Source of the DNA: an uncultured Collinsella sp.
GTDB taxonomy: Bacteria; Actinomycetota; Coriobacteriia; Coriobacteriales; Coriobacteriaceae
DNA length: 32,451 nucleotides
Assembly (NCBI GenBank): GCA_900541665.1
Contig: UQKV01000022.1
Span: 1-32,451 of the forward strand
Direction of reading: 5' to 3'
The position numbers and the translations under genes are program-made. Below, piece by piece: positions 17,669 to 25,582 of the stretch. Position 1 is the first letter of the stretch. The number at the start of each line of letters is the position of its first letter. The notes under the pieces are model-generated. The model was given only the letters and a program-made list of their open reading frames with translations, ran no database searches and was not told the DNA's origin.

Positions 17669-18922
17669 ATGGCGCAGGAACACGATCTGTTTGATGACAT
17701 TATCGAGATCAGCAAGGGTTTCGACTTTCTTAAAAACCCGCTTGGCGGTGTGACCGATGCACTCGATCCGTCGGCGCCTCAATGGAATCCTGCTGACTAC
17801 AAGGAGCGCCCGCGCGGCAACACCATTCCGTGCCTGACCTGCAAAAACGAAAAGAGCGGCTGCACCGCGTGCATGGACGTGTGCCCGGTCAACGCTATCG
17901 AGGTCGAGGAAGACTCCATCGAGATCCTCGACTCCTGTCGCAAGTGCGGCCTGTGCGCCGCTGCCTGTCCGACCGAGGCGATCATCTCGCCGCGCCTGGC
18001 GCCCAAAAACGTCTACGACGACATTGTCTCGGCGGCTACGAGCCACGAGACCGCCTACGTCACCTGCACGCGTGCCCTTAAGCGCATGCCGCGCGAGAAC
18101 GAAGTCGTCGTTGCCTGCGTGGGCGATATTACGGCCGAGACCTGGTTCTCGGTACTGGCAGACTATCCCAACGTGAGTGTGTACCTGCCGTTGGGCGTGT
18201 GCGATAAATGCCGCAACACCGGCGGTGAGGACATTCTGGGCGAGGCGATTGCGAAGGCCGAAGAGTGGTCTGGCACGGGTATGGGCCTGGAGGTCGATCC
18301 CAAAAGCCTCAAATGCCATAAGCGCCGCGAGTACGAGCGCAAGGAGTACATGGAAAAGATCGCCCGCACCACGGGCCTGACGGTGACCAAGCTCAATCCG
18401 GCGACGGCGGCGCTGGCCTCGGTGACGCAAAAGCTCAAGGCCCATCGCCATCAGATTACCCAGCTGGAGCGCACGCTCAACACCATGTGCGGCACCACGA
18501 CGACCAAGCGTCGCCGTTCGCTCACGCACGGGCGGCAGCTGGTGCTCTCGACGCTGCAGAACCACCCCGAGCTTGCCCAGAATATGCAGGTGAGCACACC
18601 GGAATGCGATTTTGACAAGTGCACGTCATGCGGCGAGTGCGTCAACGTGTGCCCCACGTTTGCCTGCGATTTGGTGGGAAGCGGTCGCTTTGCACTGGAG
18701 TCCACGTATTGCCTAGGTTGCGGAGCCTGCGTCAAGGTGTGCCCCGAGCATGCGCTCAAGCTGGTCGAGCACGATGCGTCCAATCTGGTCGTTGTCGACC
18801 CCGAGGCCGAGGAAAAGGCCGCTCAGAAGGCCAAGGCCCACGAAGAGGCCCAGAAGGCCAAGGCCGAGGCAAAGGCCAAGCTTGACAAGATGCTCGATCA
18901 GGTGGAAAAGCTCGCGGACTAG
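17669..18922 (+). CDS. Four-cluster 4Fe-4S ferredoxin-like protein
   Basis: A 417-residue soluble protein with two pairs of [4Fe-4S] motifs. The N-terminal pair spans about residues 55-105 (CLTCKNEKSGC, CTACMDVCP, CRKCGLCAAACP). The C-terminal pair spans about 315-370 (CTSCGECVNVCP, CLGCGACVKVCP). The middle carries CDKCRNTGGED and a possible Cys ligand near CHKRRE, with no known cofactor motif. The last 45 residues form a Lys/Ala/Glu-rich helix (EEKAAQKAKAHEEAQKAKAE) that may be a coiled coil. Electron transfer is the safe inference; partner and pathway are unknown. The ATG at 17669 has CAGGGAGGGG upstream. Adjacent polyol dehydrogenases suggest a redox context only by position. Confidence 0.85.
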   Translation: MAQEHDLFDDIIEISKGFDFLKNPLGGVTDALDPSAPQWNPADYKERPRGNTIPCLTCKNEKSGCTACMDVCPVNAIEVEEDSIEILDSCRKCGLCAAACPTEAIISPRLAPKNVYDDIVSAATSHETAYVTCTRALKRMPRENEVVVACVGDITAETWFSVLADYPNVSVYLPLGVCDKCRNTGGEDILGEAIAKAEEWSGTGMGLEVDPKSLKCHKRREYERKEYMEKIARTTGLTVTKLNPATAALASVTQKLKAHRHQITQLERTLNTMCGTTTTKRRRSLTHGRQLVLSTLQNHPELAQNMQVSTPECDFDKCTSCGECVNVCPTFACDLVGSGRFALESTYCLGCGACVKVCPEHALKLVEHDASNLVVVDPEAEEKAAQKAKAHEEAQKAKAEAKAKLDKMLDQVEKLAD

Positions 18923-18977
18923 CTAAAAGAGCGTACATGATGGCCGGTAGGACAGGTACTGCCCCGCCGGCCAAAAA

Positions 18978-19044
18978 AGTTGCGGTGGAATAGTTCCCGT
19001 TTTGCCTTTAAGCTGGCCATTCTAGGAACTATTCCACCGCAACT
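18978..19044. repeat. REP-like 20-bp perfect inverted repeat
   Basis: Arms 18978-18997 (AGTTGCGGTGGAATAGTTCC) and 19025-19044 are perfect reverse complements around a 27-base loop. It lies between convergent genes (the ferredoxin-like gene and gntR). No U-run follows on either strand apart from short A/T stretches, so a mobile palindrome or transcript-end hairpin are both possible. Its sequence is unrelated to the 16356 palindrome. Confidence 0.75.
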
Positions 19045-19053
19045 AATAAATGG

Positions 19054-19809
19054 TTAGTTCATGCTGCTTTGGTGGCCGGTTCGACCGGTACCGTTGCGCG
19101 TCACGGTTTCATGGAGCAAAAAGAACCCGGGGACCTGTTTGGTCTCGGTGTATTCCATAAGGATGCCGTTGGCGTTGTAGGTCTGCCCGCGTATAACGGC
19201 GAGTGCGTTAAAGTCGTCGAGATCGAGCACGCGCATATCCTCGGGCGTGGGGTGCTCGATCGTTACATCGCGTTTGCCCGTGGCAATCTTAATGCCAAGA
19301 TCTTCTTCGAGGTAACGATAGATCGAGTCGTTGACAATCTCGGGTGTCAGCCCCGGTACTTGTGAGCTTAGGTAATAGGAGTCGTCGGAGCACACGGCTT
19401 GTCCGTCTGCATAACGGATGCGTTTGGCGCGTGTGAGCTCACAGCCTTCGGGAAACCCGGTAATCTTGGAGAGCGCCTTGCTACAGATGAGGAGCTCAAA
19501 GACGGTGGTGACGGTCTTGAGCTCAAAGCCTCGGTTGACCGCGATTTCCTTAAAGGTCTCGAGTCCGCCACCACCACGACTCTTCTCGTCGCTGATGTTG
19601 CGAATGACGCGCATGCCTTTGCCTTGCTGGGGGAGCACGTAACCATCTGCCGCAAGCATCGAGATGGCGCGACGGACCGTCATGCGCGAACAGTCAAACA
19701 GCTGCGTGAGCTCAGTCTCCGAAGGCAGATAGCTCTGATAGGCGTATGTGCCGTCGTCAATCGACTGCTTCACGTTGTCATAAATAGTTTGGAAGATGGC
19801 TCGCGCCAT
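19054..19809 (-). CDS. GntR-family regulator with UTRA domain (HutC type)
   Basis: A 251-residue transcription factor. The N-terminal winged helix (about 1-70) contains YLPSETELTQLFDCSRMTVRRAISMLAADGYV and the wing QGKGMRV. The C-terminal UTRA effector domain (about 90-240) ends with EYTETKQVPGFFLLHETV. UTRA regulators next to PTS genes typically sense phosphorylated sugars, as TreR does. It sits 65 bases downstream of the MDR dehydrogenase on the same strand, probably in one operon, opposite the divergent PTS gene. The likely targets are the TCTAGA-centred palindromes at 20948-21112. Start: AGGAG seven bases before ATG. Confidence 0.92.
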   Translation of the reverse strand: MARAIFQTIYDNVKQSIDDGTYAYQSYLPSETELTQLFDCSRMTVRRAISMLAADGYVLPQQGKGMRVIRNISDEKSRGGGGLETFKEIAVNRGFELKTVTTVFELLICSKALSKITGFPEGCELTRAKRIRYADGQAVCSDDSYYLSSQVPGLTPEIVNDSIYRYLEEDLGIKIATGKRDVTIEHPTPEDMRVLDLDDFNALAVIRGQTYNANGILMEYTETKQVPGFFLLHETVTRNGTGRTGHQSSMN

Positions 19810-19874
19810 GACGGTCTCCTAGAGCTGGGTGCGCGAGTGGTGGATGAGGACCGCTCGCGCGGGTGTCGATCGAT

Positions 19875-20900
19875 TTACTTGCTGGGGTCGATTATATATT
19901 TACCCATGGCACGCAGGGCCGGGTCTGACAGGATGGCGCCGAGTTCGTCGAGGGAGGCTACCTTTGCGACCATCGAGGATACGTCGAGCCTGCCAGAGTC
20001 GATGAGCTCGAGCGCACGACGCTGCGTATAAGGGTTAATGTAGGACGAAGTAAGCACAAGCTCCTTCTGGAAGACCTCGAAGGGCTTGACGGTGATTGTC
20101 TCATCGGGCTTGGTGAGGCCGAACATCATGACCGTAGCCTTGTGGCCGGCGATCTGGATGGCCTGCTCGATGGTGACGGGCTTGCCAACACACTCGATAA
20201 CGACATCGACGTTGCCGACGCCCTCCTGCTTCAGGCGGGCCGGGACGTCCTCGTGGATGGAATCAATTGCCAGGTCGGCGCCGAGTTTGAGCGCAACCTC
20301 GCGCTTGCCTTCGACAGGCTCGAGCAAGACAACCTTGGTGGCGCCGGCGTTTTTAGCAAGCTGCATCATGAGCAGGCCGATCATGCCACCGCCGATAACG
20401 ACAACTGTGCTGCCGGGTTTGATGTTGCACATATCGATGCCGTGCAGGCAGCAGGCGACGGGCTCGGTCATGGCGCCCTGCTCGAAGCTGGTGTGATCGC
20501 CCAACTTGTAGACTTGCTGCATATCGACGGAGCAGTACTCGGCAAAGCCGCCGTTAACGGTGGTGCCGTAACCGGTCATATGCTCGCAGTAGTGGTTGAT
20601 TCCGTCGCGGCAGGGTTCGCAGCAGCCGCAGGGATGGTTTGGGTCGATGCACACGCGATCGCCCGGTTTAAAGCCGGTGACATCGCTGCCCACGGCCTCG
20701 ACAACGCCCGCAAACTCATGACCAAGGATCGTGGGCGGGGTAACGTCGGCCGCACCCTTGTCGCCTTCATAGATATGCACGTCGGTGCCGCAGACGCCGC
20801 AAGCTTTGACGTTGATCAGAACGTCGCGCCTGCCCACGGCCGGCTTTGCCGATTCCTCGACTCTGAGGTCGTGCTTTCCATAGAAGACCGCGCTTTTCAT
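19875..20900 (-). CDS. Zinc-dependent MDR dehydrogenase, sorbitol/polyol dehydrogenase-like
   Basis: A 341-residue medium-chain alcohol dehydrogenase. Catalytic zinc ligands are Cys37 in ACGVCGTDVH, His-Glu in ILGHEFAG and Glu in EPVACCLHG. The structural zinc cysteines follow C-x2-C-x2-C-x7-C in PCGCCEPCRDGINHYC. The Rossmann motif is VVIGGGMIGLLMMQLAK, followed by LLEP, consistent with NAD(H). The family includes sorbitol, threonine and butanediol dehydrogenases; sorbitol-type is preferred here because of the sugar gene neighbourhood, which is inference. Start: TTAAGGAG seven bases before ATG. A good promoter with an operator in its spacer lies 37-65 bases upstream. Confidence 0.9.
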   Translation of the reverse strand: MKSAVFYGKHDLRVEESAKPAVGRRDVLINVKACGVCGTDVHIYEGDKGAADVTPPTILGHEFAGVVEAVGSDVTGFKPGDRVCIDPNHPCGCCEPCRDGINHYCEHMTGYGTTVNGGFAEYCSVDMQQVYKLGDHTSFEQGAMTEPVACCLHGIDMCNIKPGSTVVVIGGGMIGLLMMQLAKNAGATKVVLLEPVEGKREVALKLGADLAIDSIHEDVPARLKQEGVGNVDVVIECVGKPVTIEQAIQIAGHKATVMMFGLTKPDETITVKPFEVFQKELVLTSSYINPYTQRRALELIDSGRLDVSSMVAKVASLDELGAILSDPALRAMGKYIIDPSK

Positions 20901-20936
20901 GGTGACTCCTTAACGTAGCGGTGAATGTTGTAATGA

Positions 20937-20965
20937 AGTATAGGTATGTCTATAGATATAGACAA
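20937..20965 (-). promoter_or_regulatory. Promoter of the MDR-gntR operon with operator in its spacer
   Basis: On the minus strand TTGTCT (20965-20960) and TATACT (20942-20937) are separated by 17 bases. The palindrome GTCTATAGATATAGAC (20948-20963) fills the spacer and overlaps the -35, so a bound repressor would block RNA polymerase. Confidence 0.6.
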
Positions 20966-20981
20966 GCACATCTAGACAAGT
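20948..20981. promoter_or_regulatory. Tandem GntR-type operator candidates
   Basis: GTCTATAGATATAGAC (20948-20963) is a 7-bp inverted repeat around two bases. Eight bases on, TCTAGACAAGT (20971-20981) keeps one perfect half of the ACTTGTCTAGACAAGT-like consensus. Both share AGACAAG, the presumed half site of the neighbouring UTRA regulator. Confidence 0.5.
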
Positions 20982-21096
20982 AGAAAAGAAATTTATAATG
21001 CAGCCATCAGCTATGTCAGATTTAGCAGGCGAAATACTGGACATATACCGTTTACGGCAAATAATCAACCGTTTACCGACCATAGTATTTATACTA

Positions 21097-21120
21097 ACTT
21101 GTCTAGATAAGTGATATGAT
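21097..21120 (+). promoter_or_regulatory. Operator and extended -10 of the PTS-GH4 operon
   Basis: ACTTGTCTAGATAAGT (21097-21112) is palindromic at all but one base pair. It directly abuts the extended -10 TGATATGAT (21112-21120); no good -35 is present. The arrangement implies repression of the PTS gene by the same regulator as the divergent operon. Confidence 0.5.
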
Positions 21121-21257
21121 AAAAATAGAAGCGCAAGAAGTCAGGGAAGCGGGCCCACCCGTCCTATTGCACGAGGTACACGCAAACGGCGCGTCTGCGG
21201 TCTCGAGTGAAGCCAAAACCGCAGCCGCTCCGAATGAAGAGAGGGGGATTCCCCGTC

Positions 21258-22868
21258 ATGATGCAAAAGATACAACGTTTCGGCGGTGCAATGTACACGC
21301 CTGCAATTCTTTTCGCATTTTCCGGAATCGTCGTCGGCCTGGGTACGTTGTTTACCACCGAGGCGATCTTTGGCGAGATGGCCACTGCGGGTCATCTTTG
21401 GTTTGATTGCTGGAATGTGCTGCTCCAGGGTGGTTGGACGCTCTTTAACCAGATGCCGTTGCTGTTTTGCGTAGCGTTGCCAATCTCGCTCGCGAACAAG
21501 CAGAACGCTCGCTGCTGCATGGAGGCTTTGGCCATCTACCTTACCTTCAACTACTTTGTAAGCACAATCTTGGGGCAGTGGGGCCCTGTCTTTGGGGTCG
21601 ACTACTCTGTCGAGGCGGGCAGCGGTACTGGTCTTGCCACTATCGCAAGCATCAAAACGCTTGATATGGGCATCATGGGCGCGCTTATCATTTCAGGTAT
21701 CGCCACGATGCTTCACAACAAGTACTTCGACACCGAACTTCCTGAGTGGCTGGGCGTGTTCTCGGGCTCCGTGTTCATCTATATGATCGGTTTCTTCGTT
21801 ATGGTTCCGGTCGCTCTTATCGCCTGCCTGGTGTGGCCGCATGTTCAGGCTGCTATCTCTGCCTTCCAGGGATTCATCCTTTCCGCCGGTACGTTTGGCG
21901 TGGGTGTCTTTGCTTTCTTCGAGCGCGTGCTGATCCCTACAGGCCTGCACCACTTTATCTATACGCCGTTCTATTACGACAACGCGGCGGTCAACGGCGG
22001 CATCTTTGCTGCTTGGGCCAACATCCTGCCCCAACTGGCTGCCGATCCGAGCATTGCTCTTAAGGATGCCGCACCCTGGGCTGCCTATACCTGCCCTGGT
22101 TGGACTAAAGTCTTCGGCTCGCTTGGCGTCGCCATTGCGTTTTATATGACCGCCAAACCCGAGCGCAAGCAGCGCGTCAAGGCTCTGCTCATTCCCGTCA
22201 CCCTTACCGCTATGCTTTGCGGTATTACCGAGCCGCTTGACTTCACTTTCCTGTTCATCGCGCCCGGCCTGTTCGTCGTCCACTGCGTGCTCGGAGCGCT
22301 TGGCTGCATGGCTCAAAACCTCCTTGGCGTCGTGGGCATCTTCGACGGCGGCATCATCTCGATGCTCTCGTGGGACTGGCTGCCCCTTTGGGCCGCACAC
22401 GGTCTGCAGTACGCCATCTCCATCCTTGTCGGTCTGTGCTTTACCGTCCTTTGGGTCGTGGTCTTCCGTTTCCTGATCGTCAAGTTCGACTTTAAGACCC
22501 CCGGTCGCGAGGATGACGATGTTGAGGTCGAGCTCAAGTCCAAGGCCGACTACAAGCAAAAGCAGAGCGGTGCTGCTGCTGGCAAATCGGTCGCCCAGAG
22601 TAAAGATGATGAGCGCTTGGTGCTTGCCGAGAACATCCTCGATCTGCTCGGTGGCACGGATAACATCGTCGATGTAACTAACTGCGCTACCCGTCTGCGC
22701 GTTAACGTCAAGGACAAGAGCGTCGTTGCACCCGAGGCTTCCTTCAAGGCGATCGGTACGCATGGCTTGGTGGTCCAAGGTCAGTCAATCCAGGTCATCA
22801 TCGGCCTTACCGTCCCGCAGGTTCGCGAGAAGTTCGAGAGTCTTCTGAAGTTCGAGAGTCTTCTGTAA
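21258..22868 (+). CDS. PTS alpha-glucoside transporter subunit IICB
   Basis: A 536-residue membrane permease and phosphotransfer protein that imports and phosphorylates an alpha-glucoside. EIIC covers about 1-430 with many membrane helices (for example GAMYTPAILFAFSGIVVGLG) and the GITEPLDFTFLFIAPGLF loop typical of the glucose-glucoside class. EIIB (about 445-530) carries the phosphorylated Cys near 476 in VTNCATRLRV. No EIIA domain is attached, so a separate EIIA must serve it. The start is ATG 21258 (or the next codon) after AGAGGGGGA, within a small GGGG-ATT-CCCC hairpin that could mask the ribosome site. The C-terminus repeats KFESLL through an 18-bp tandem duplication. Likely cotranscribed with the GH4 gene. 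Confidence 0.93.
   Translation: MMQKIQRFGGAMYTPAILFAFSGIVVGLGTLFTTEAIFGEMATAGHLWFDCWNVLLQGGWTLFNQMPLLFCVALPISLANKQNARCCMEALAIYLTFNYFVSTILGQWGPVFGVDYSVEAGSGTGLATIASIKTLDMGIMGALIISGIATMLHNKYFDTELPEWLGVFSGSVFIYMIGFFVMVPVALIACLVWPHVQAAISAFQGFILSAGTFGVGVFAFFERVLIPTGLHHFIYTPFYYDNAAVNGGIFAAWANILPQLAADPSIALKDAAPWAAYTCPGWTKVFGSLGVAIAFYMTAKPERKQRVKALLIPVTLTAMLCGITEPLDFTFLFIAPGLFVVHCVLGALGCMAQNLLGVVGIFDGGIISMLSWDWLPLWAAHGLQYAISILVGLCFTVLWVVVFRFLIVKFDFKTPGREDDDVEVELKSKADYKQKQSGAAAGKSVAQSKDDERLVLAENILDLLGGTDNIVDVTNCATRLRVNVKDKSVVAPEASFKAIGTHGLVVQGQSIQVIIGLTVPQVREKFESLLKFESLL
22830..22865 (+). repeat. 18-bp exact tandem duplication at the PTS gene end
   Basis: AAGTTCGAGAGTCTTCTG occurs twice head to tail (22830-22847 and 22848-22865), directly before the TAA stop. 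It adds six residues (KFESLL) in frame. Exactness implies a recent event or strand-slippage hot spot. Confidence 0.95.
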
Positions 22869-22886
22869 ACCATCGTCCATCGAAAA

Positions 22887-22926
22887 AATCGGCCTTGCAG
22901 AGCCGGTATGCACCGCAAGGCCGATT
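22887..22926. terminator. Intercistronic hairpin between PTS and GH4 genes
   Basis: AATCGGCCTTGC (22887-22898) pairs perfectly with GCAAGGCCGATT (22915-22926). On the plus strand it is preceded by AAAA and followed by CTGG, so it lacks a U-run and should not terminate fully. On the minus strand a T-run follows. It may act as an mRNA stabiliser or partial terminator that sets the PTS:GH4 ratio. Confidence 0.5.
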
Positions 22927-23023
22927 CTGGAGATAAAAAACTCCACTTCTAGGTAACAATTCCAAACCGTACAGGCCGCGTGCGGGGATGGATTGAGCAA
23001 GCGGCCAGAATGAGGAGGACATC

Positions 23024-24367
23024 ATGTCCAAGAAAAACTATGCCGTGACCATTGCCGGCGGTGGCTCTACCTTCACTCCGGGCATCGCCCTGATGCTGCT
23101 TGAGGAGCGCGACCGCTTCCCGGTCAACAAGGTGACCTTCTACGACAACAACGCCGAGCGCCAGGAGATCGTGGCAAAGGCCTGCGAGATCTACTTCCAC
23201 GAGAACGCCCCCGAGGTTGAGTTCAACTACACCACCGACCCCGAGACCGCATTCACCGGGACCGACTTCGTCCTTGCTCACATCCGCGTGGGTCTCTACG
23301 CTATGCGCGAGCTCGACGAGAAGATTCCTCTCAAGTACGGCTGCGTTGGTCAAGAGACCTGCGGTGCCGGCGGTATCGCCTACGGCATGCGCTCCATCGG
23401 CGGCGTCATCGAGATCCTGGACTACATGGAGAAGTACAGCCCCAACGCCTGGATGCTCAACTACTCCAACCCCGCGGCTATTGTCGCAGAGGCTTGCCGC
23501 GTGCTGCGCCCCAACAGCCGCATCATCAACATCTGCGACATGCCGATCGACCTTATGGATAAGATGAGCCGTATGTGCGGCATCAAGGATCGTCGCGAGC
23601 TGCAGTACAGCTACTACGGCCTCAACCACTTTGGTTGGTGGAGCAAGATCTACGACAAGGAGGGTAACGACCTCATGCCGCAGATTAAGGAGCACATGGC
23701 TAAGAACGGCTACTTGGACGGCATTGAGCACGAGGCCGGTAAGGAGCAGCACGTCGAGGAGAGCTGGATTCACACCTTCGGCAAGGCCAAGGATGTCTAT
23801 GCTGTCGATCCCGAGACGATTCCCAACACCTACCTCAAGTACTACCTGTACCCGGACTATGTTGTCGAGACGTCTGACCCCAACTACACTCGCGCCAATG
23901 AGGTTATGGACGGCCGCGAGAAGAAGGTCTTTGGCGCTTGCCGCGACATCATCGCCAAGGGTACTGCCAAGGACGGCGGCTTTGAGCCCGACGTACACGC
24001 CAACTACATCGTCGACCTTGCCTGCGCGCTGGCCGAGAACACGCTCGAGCGCTTCCTGCTGATCGTCCCCAACGATGGCGCTGTGCCCAACTTCGACCCG
24101 ACGGCCATGGTCGAGGTGCCTTGCATCGTCGGTTCCAACGGCTTTGAGAAGATCTGCCAGGGCCCGATTCCGCAGTTCCAGAAGGGCCTGATGGAGCAGC
24201 AGGTTTCCGTCGAGAAGCTCGTTGTCCAGGCTTGGGTCGAGGGCAGCTACCAGAAGCTCTGGCAGGCACTCACGCTCTCCAAGACCATTCCTTCGGCGAG
24301 CGTTGCTAAGCAGATCCTGGACGAGCTCATCGAGGCCAACAAGGATTTCTGGCCCGAGCTTAAGTAA
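23024..24367 (+). CDS. GH4 6-phospho-alpha-glucosidase (maltose-6'-phosphate glucosidase type)
   Basis: A 447-residue glycoside hydrolase family 4 enzyme that uses NAD+ and a divalent metal to split 6'-phospho-alpha-glucosides into glucose 6-phosphate and an aglycone. NAD-binding TIAGGGSTFTPG lies at the N-terminus. The metal-site motif Cys171-Asp-Met-Pro (NICDMPI) is the variant known for alpha-glucosidases such as GlvA and AglB, as opposed to beta-glucosidase or galactosidase members. His202 in LNHFGWW is the second metal ligand. Normal length (440-450). Start: GAGGAGG seven bases before ATG. It follows the PTS gene by 155 bases and most likely hydrolyses its product. Confidence 0.95.
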   Translation: MSKKNYAVTIAGGGSTFTPGIALMLLEERDRFPVNKVTFYDNNAERQEIVAKACEIYFHENAPEVEFNYTTDPETAFTGTDFVLAHIRVGLYAMRELDEKIPLKYGCVGQETCGAGGIAYGMRSIGGVIEILDYMEKYSPNAWMLNYSNPAAIVAEACRVLRPNSRIINICDMPIDLMDKMSRMCGIKDRRELQYSYYGLNHFGWWSKIYDKEGNDLMPQIKEHMAKNGYLDGIEHEAGKEQHVEESWIHTFGKAKDVYAVDPETIPNTYLKYYLYPDYVVETSDPNYTRANEVMDGREKKVFGACRDIIAKGTAKDGGFEPDVHANYIVDLACALAENTLERFLLIVPNDGAVPNFDPTAMVEVPCIVGSNGFEKICQGPIPQFQKGLMEQQVSVEKLVVQAWVEGSYQKLWQALTLSKTIPSASVAKQILDELIEANKDFWPELK

Positions 24368-24408
24368 GGACTGCCGTCTCGAACTCTCACGCATCTCTGC
24401 TTCATTTG

Positions 24409-24452
24409 CGCCGCCGCGGTGTCCGGATTCGCCCGGATGCTGCGGCGGCGCT
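24409..24452 (+). terminator. Hairpin after the GH4 gene
   Basis: GCGCCGCCGC at about 24409 pairs with GCGGCGGCGC near 24443-24452, with an inner TCCGG/CCGGA stem. No U-run follows (TATACTTATG), so efficiency is uncertain. ychF starts 43 bases later. Confidence 0.5.
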
Positions 24453-24494
24453 ATACTTATGCAGTTTGAAGTACCTGTACCAAAAGGAGCTGTC

Positions 24495-25571
24495 GTGTCC
24501 CTTTCCATCGGTATCGTGGGCCTGCCCAATGTAGGCAAGTCGACGCTGTTCACCGCGCTTACCAAAAAGACCGGCCTTGCCGCCAACTACCCGTTCGCCA
24601 CGATCGATCCCAACGTGGGTATCGTCGACGTGCCCGATAGCCGCTTGCAAAAGCTCGCCGACATCGTTAACCCGGGTCGCATTGTGCCGGCGACGGTCGA
24701 GTTCGTCGACATCGCAGGTCTGGTGAAGGGCGCTAACGAGGGCGAGGGTCTGGGCAACCAGTTCCTGGCCAACATTCGCGAGACCGACGCCATCTGCGAG
24801 GTCGTGCGCTACTTTAAGGATCCCAACGTCATGCGCGAGGTGGGCCGCACGGGCGAGTTCGTCGACCCCGCCGGTGATGCCGACACCATCATGACCGAGC
24901 TTATTCTGGCCGACATGGGCACGCTCGAGAAGCAGCTGCCTAAGCTCGAGAAGGAGGCCAAACGCGACAAGGAGCTCATGCCCAAGTTCGAGGTGGCCAA
25001 GCGCCTGCTTGCCTGGCTCAACGAGGGCAAGCGCGCCGCATCCATGGAGATGACCGACGAGGAGCGTGCCGCTGCCAAGGGCTTGTTCCTGCTTACCATG
25101 AAGCCCATCCTGTATGTGGCCAACGTGGACGAGGACATGCTCAACGAGGACCTGGCGCCTATTGATGGCGTCAAGCCGCTGCCGATTTGCGCCAAGATCG
25201 AGGCCGAGCTTTCCGAGCTCGATCCCGAGGACGCCGCCGACTACCTGGAGAGCTTGGGCCTGGAGCAGCCCGGTTTGGACGTGCTCGCGCAGGCCGCTTA
25301 CAAGCTGCTTGGCCTGCAGTCGTTCTTTACGGCTGGCGAGATGGAGGTCAAGGCCTGGACGGTTCGCCAAGGCGCGACTGCCCCGCAGGCTGCCGGCGTC
25401 ATCCATACAGACTTTGAGCGCGGCTTTATTAAGGCCGAGGTCATTGGCTATGACGACTACATCGAGCTCGGTGGCGAGCAGGGCGCCAAGGCCGCCGGCA
25501 AGCTGCGTATTGAGGGCAAGGACTATGTCATGGCCGATGGCGACGTCGTGCACTTCCGCTTTAACGTGTAA
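24495..25571 (+). CDS. ychF: Redox-regulated ATPase YchF (OLA1/Obg-like)
   Basis: A 358-residue universally conserved P-loop protein that binds ribosomes and hydrolyses ATP in preference to GTP. It has GIVGLPNVGKSTLF (G1), the NYPFATIDPNVG switch I region, DIAGLVKGANEGEGLGNQFL (G3), an internal coiled coil (about 120-200) and a C-terminal TGS domain. The NxxE motif that replaces NKxD in this family corresponds to the ILYVANVDED region. The start is a GTG with AAAGGAG five bases upstream; upstream in-frame codons belong to intergenic DNA. The next small membrane gene follows within 11 bases, so the two are probably cotranscribed. Confidence 0.96.
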   Translation: MSLSIGIVGLPNVGKSTLFTALTKKTGLAANYPFATIDPNVGIVDVPDSRLQKLADIVNPGRIVPATVEFVDIAGLVKGANEGEGLGNQFLANIRETDAICEVVRYFKDPNVMREVGRTGEFVDPAGDADTIMTELILADMGTLEKQLPKLEKEAKRDKELMPKFEVAKRLLAWLNEGKRAASMEMTDEERAAAKGLFLLTMKPILYVANVDEDMLNEDLAPIDGVKPLPICAKIEAELSELDPEDAADYLESLGLEQPGLDVLAQAAYKLLGLQSFFTAGEMEVKAWTVRQGATAPQAAGVIHTDFERGFIKAEVIGYDDYIELGGEQGAKAAGKLRIEGKDYVMADGDVVHFRFNV

Positions 25572-25582
25572 GGACGACGCGC

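Larger units (their letters stand above)
20901..21257. promoter_or_regulatory. Divergent control region of the sugar module
   Basis: The gap of 357 bases is AT-rich and holds the promoter and operator elements listed separately. It also contains two copies of CCGTTTAC at 21048 and 21069, which may be further binding sites. On the plus side TGATATGAT at 21112-21120 forms an extended -10 for the PTS gene. Confidence 0.6.

Noticed and set aside
18940..18973. Terminator after the ferredoxin-like gene
   Set aside because: TGGCCGG/CCGGCCA can pair but is followed by an A-run rather than a U-run on the plus strand.
22949..24586. 545-codon minus-strand frame opposite the GH4 gene
   Set aside because: Overlaps the whole of a clear GH4 gene and the start of ychF; no ribosome site or recognisable domain.
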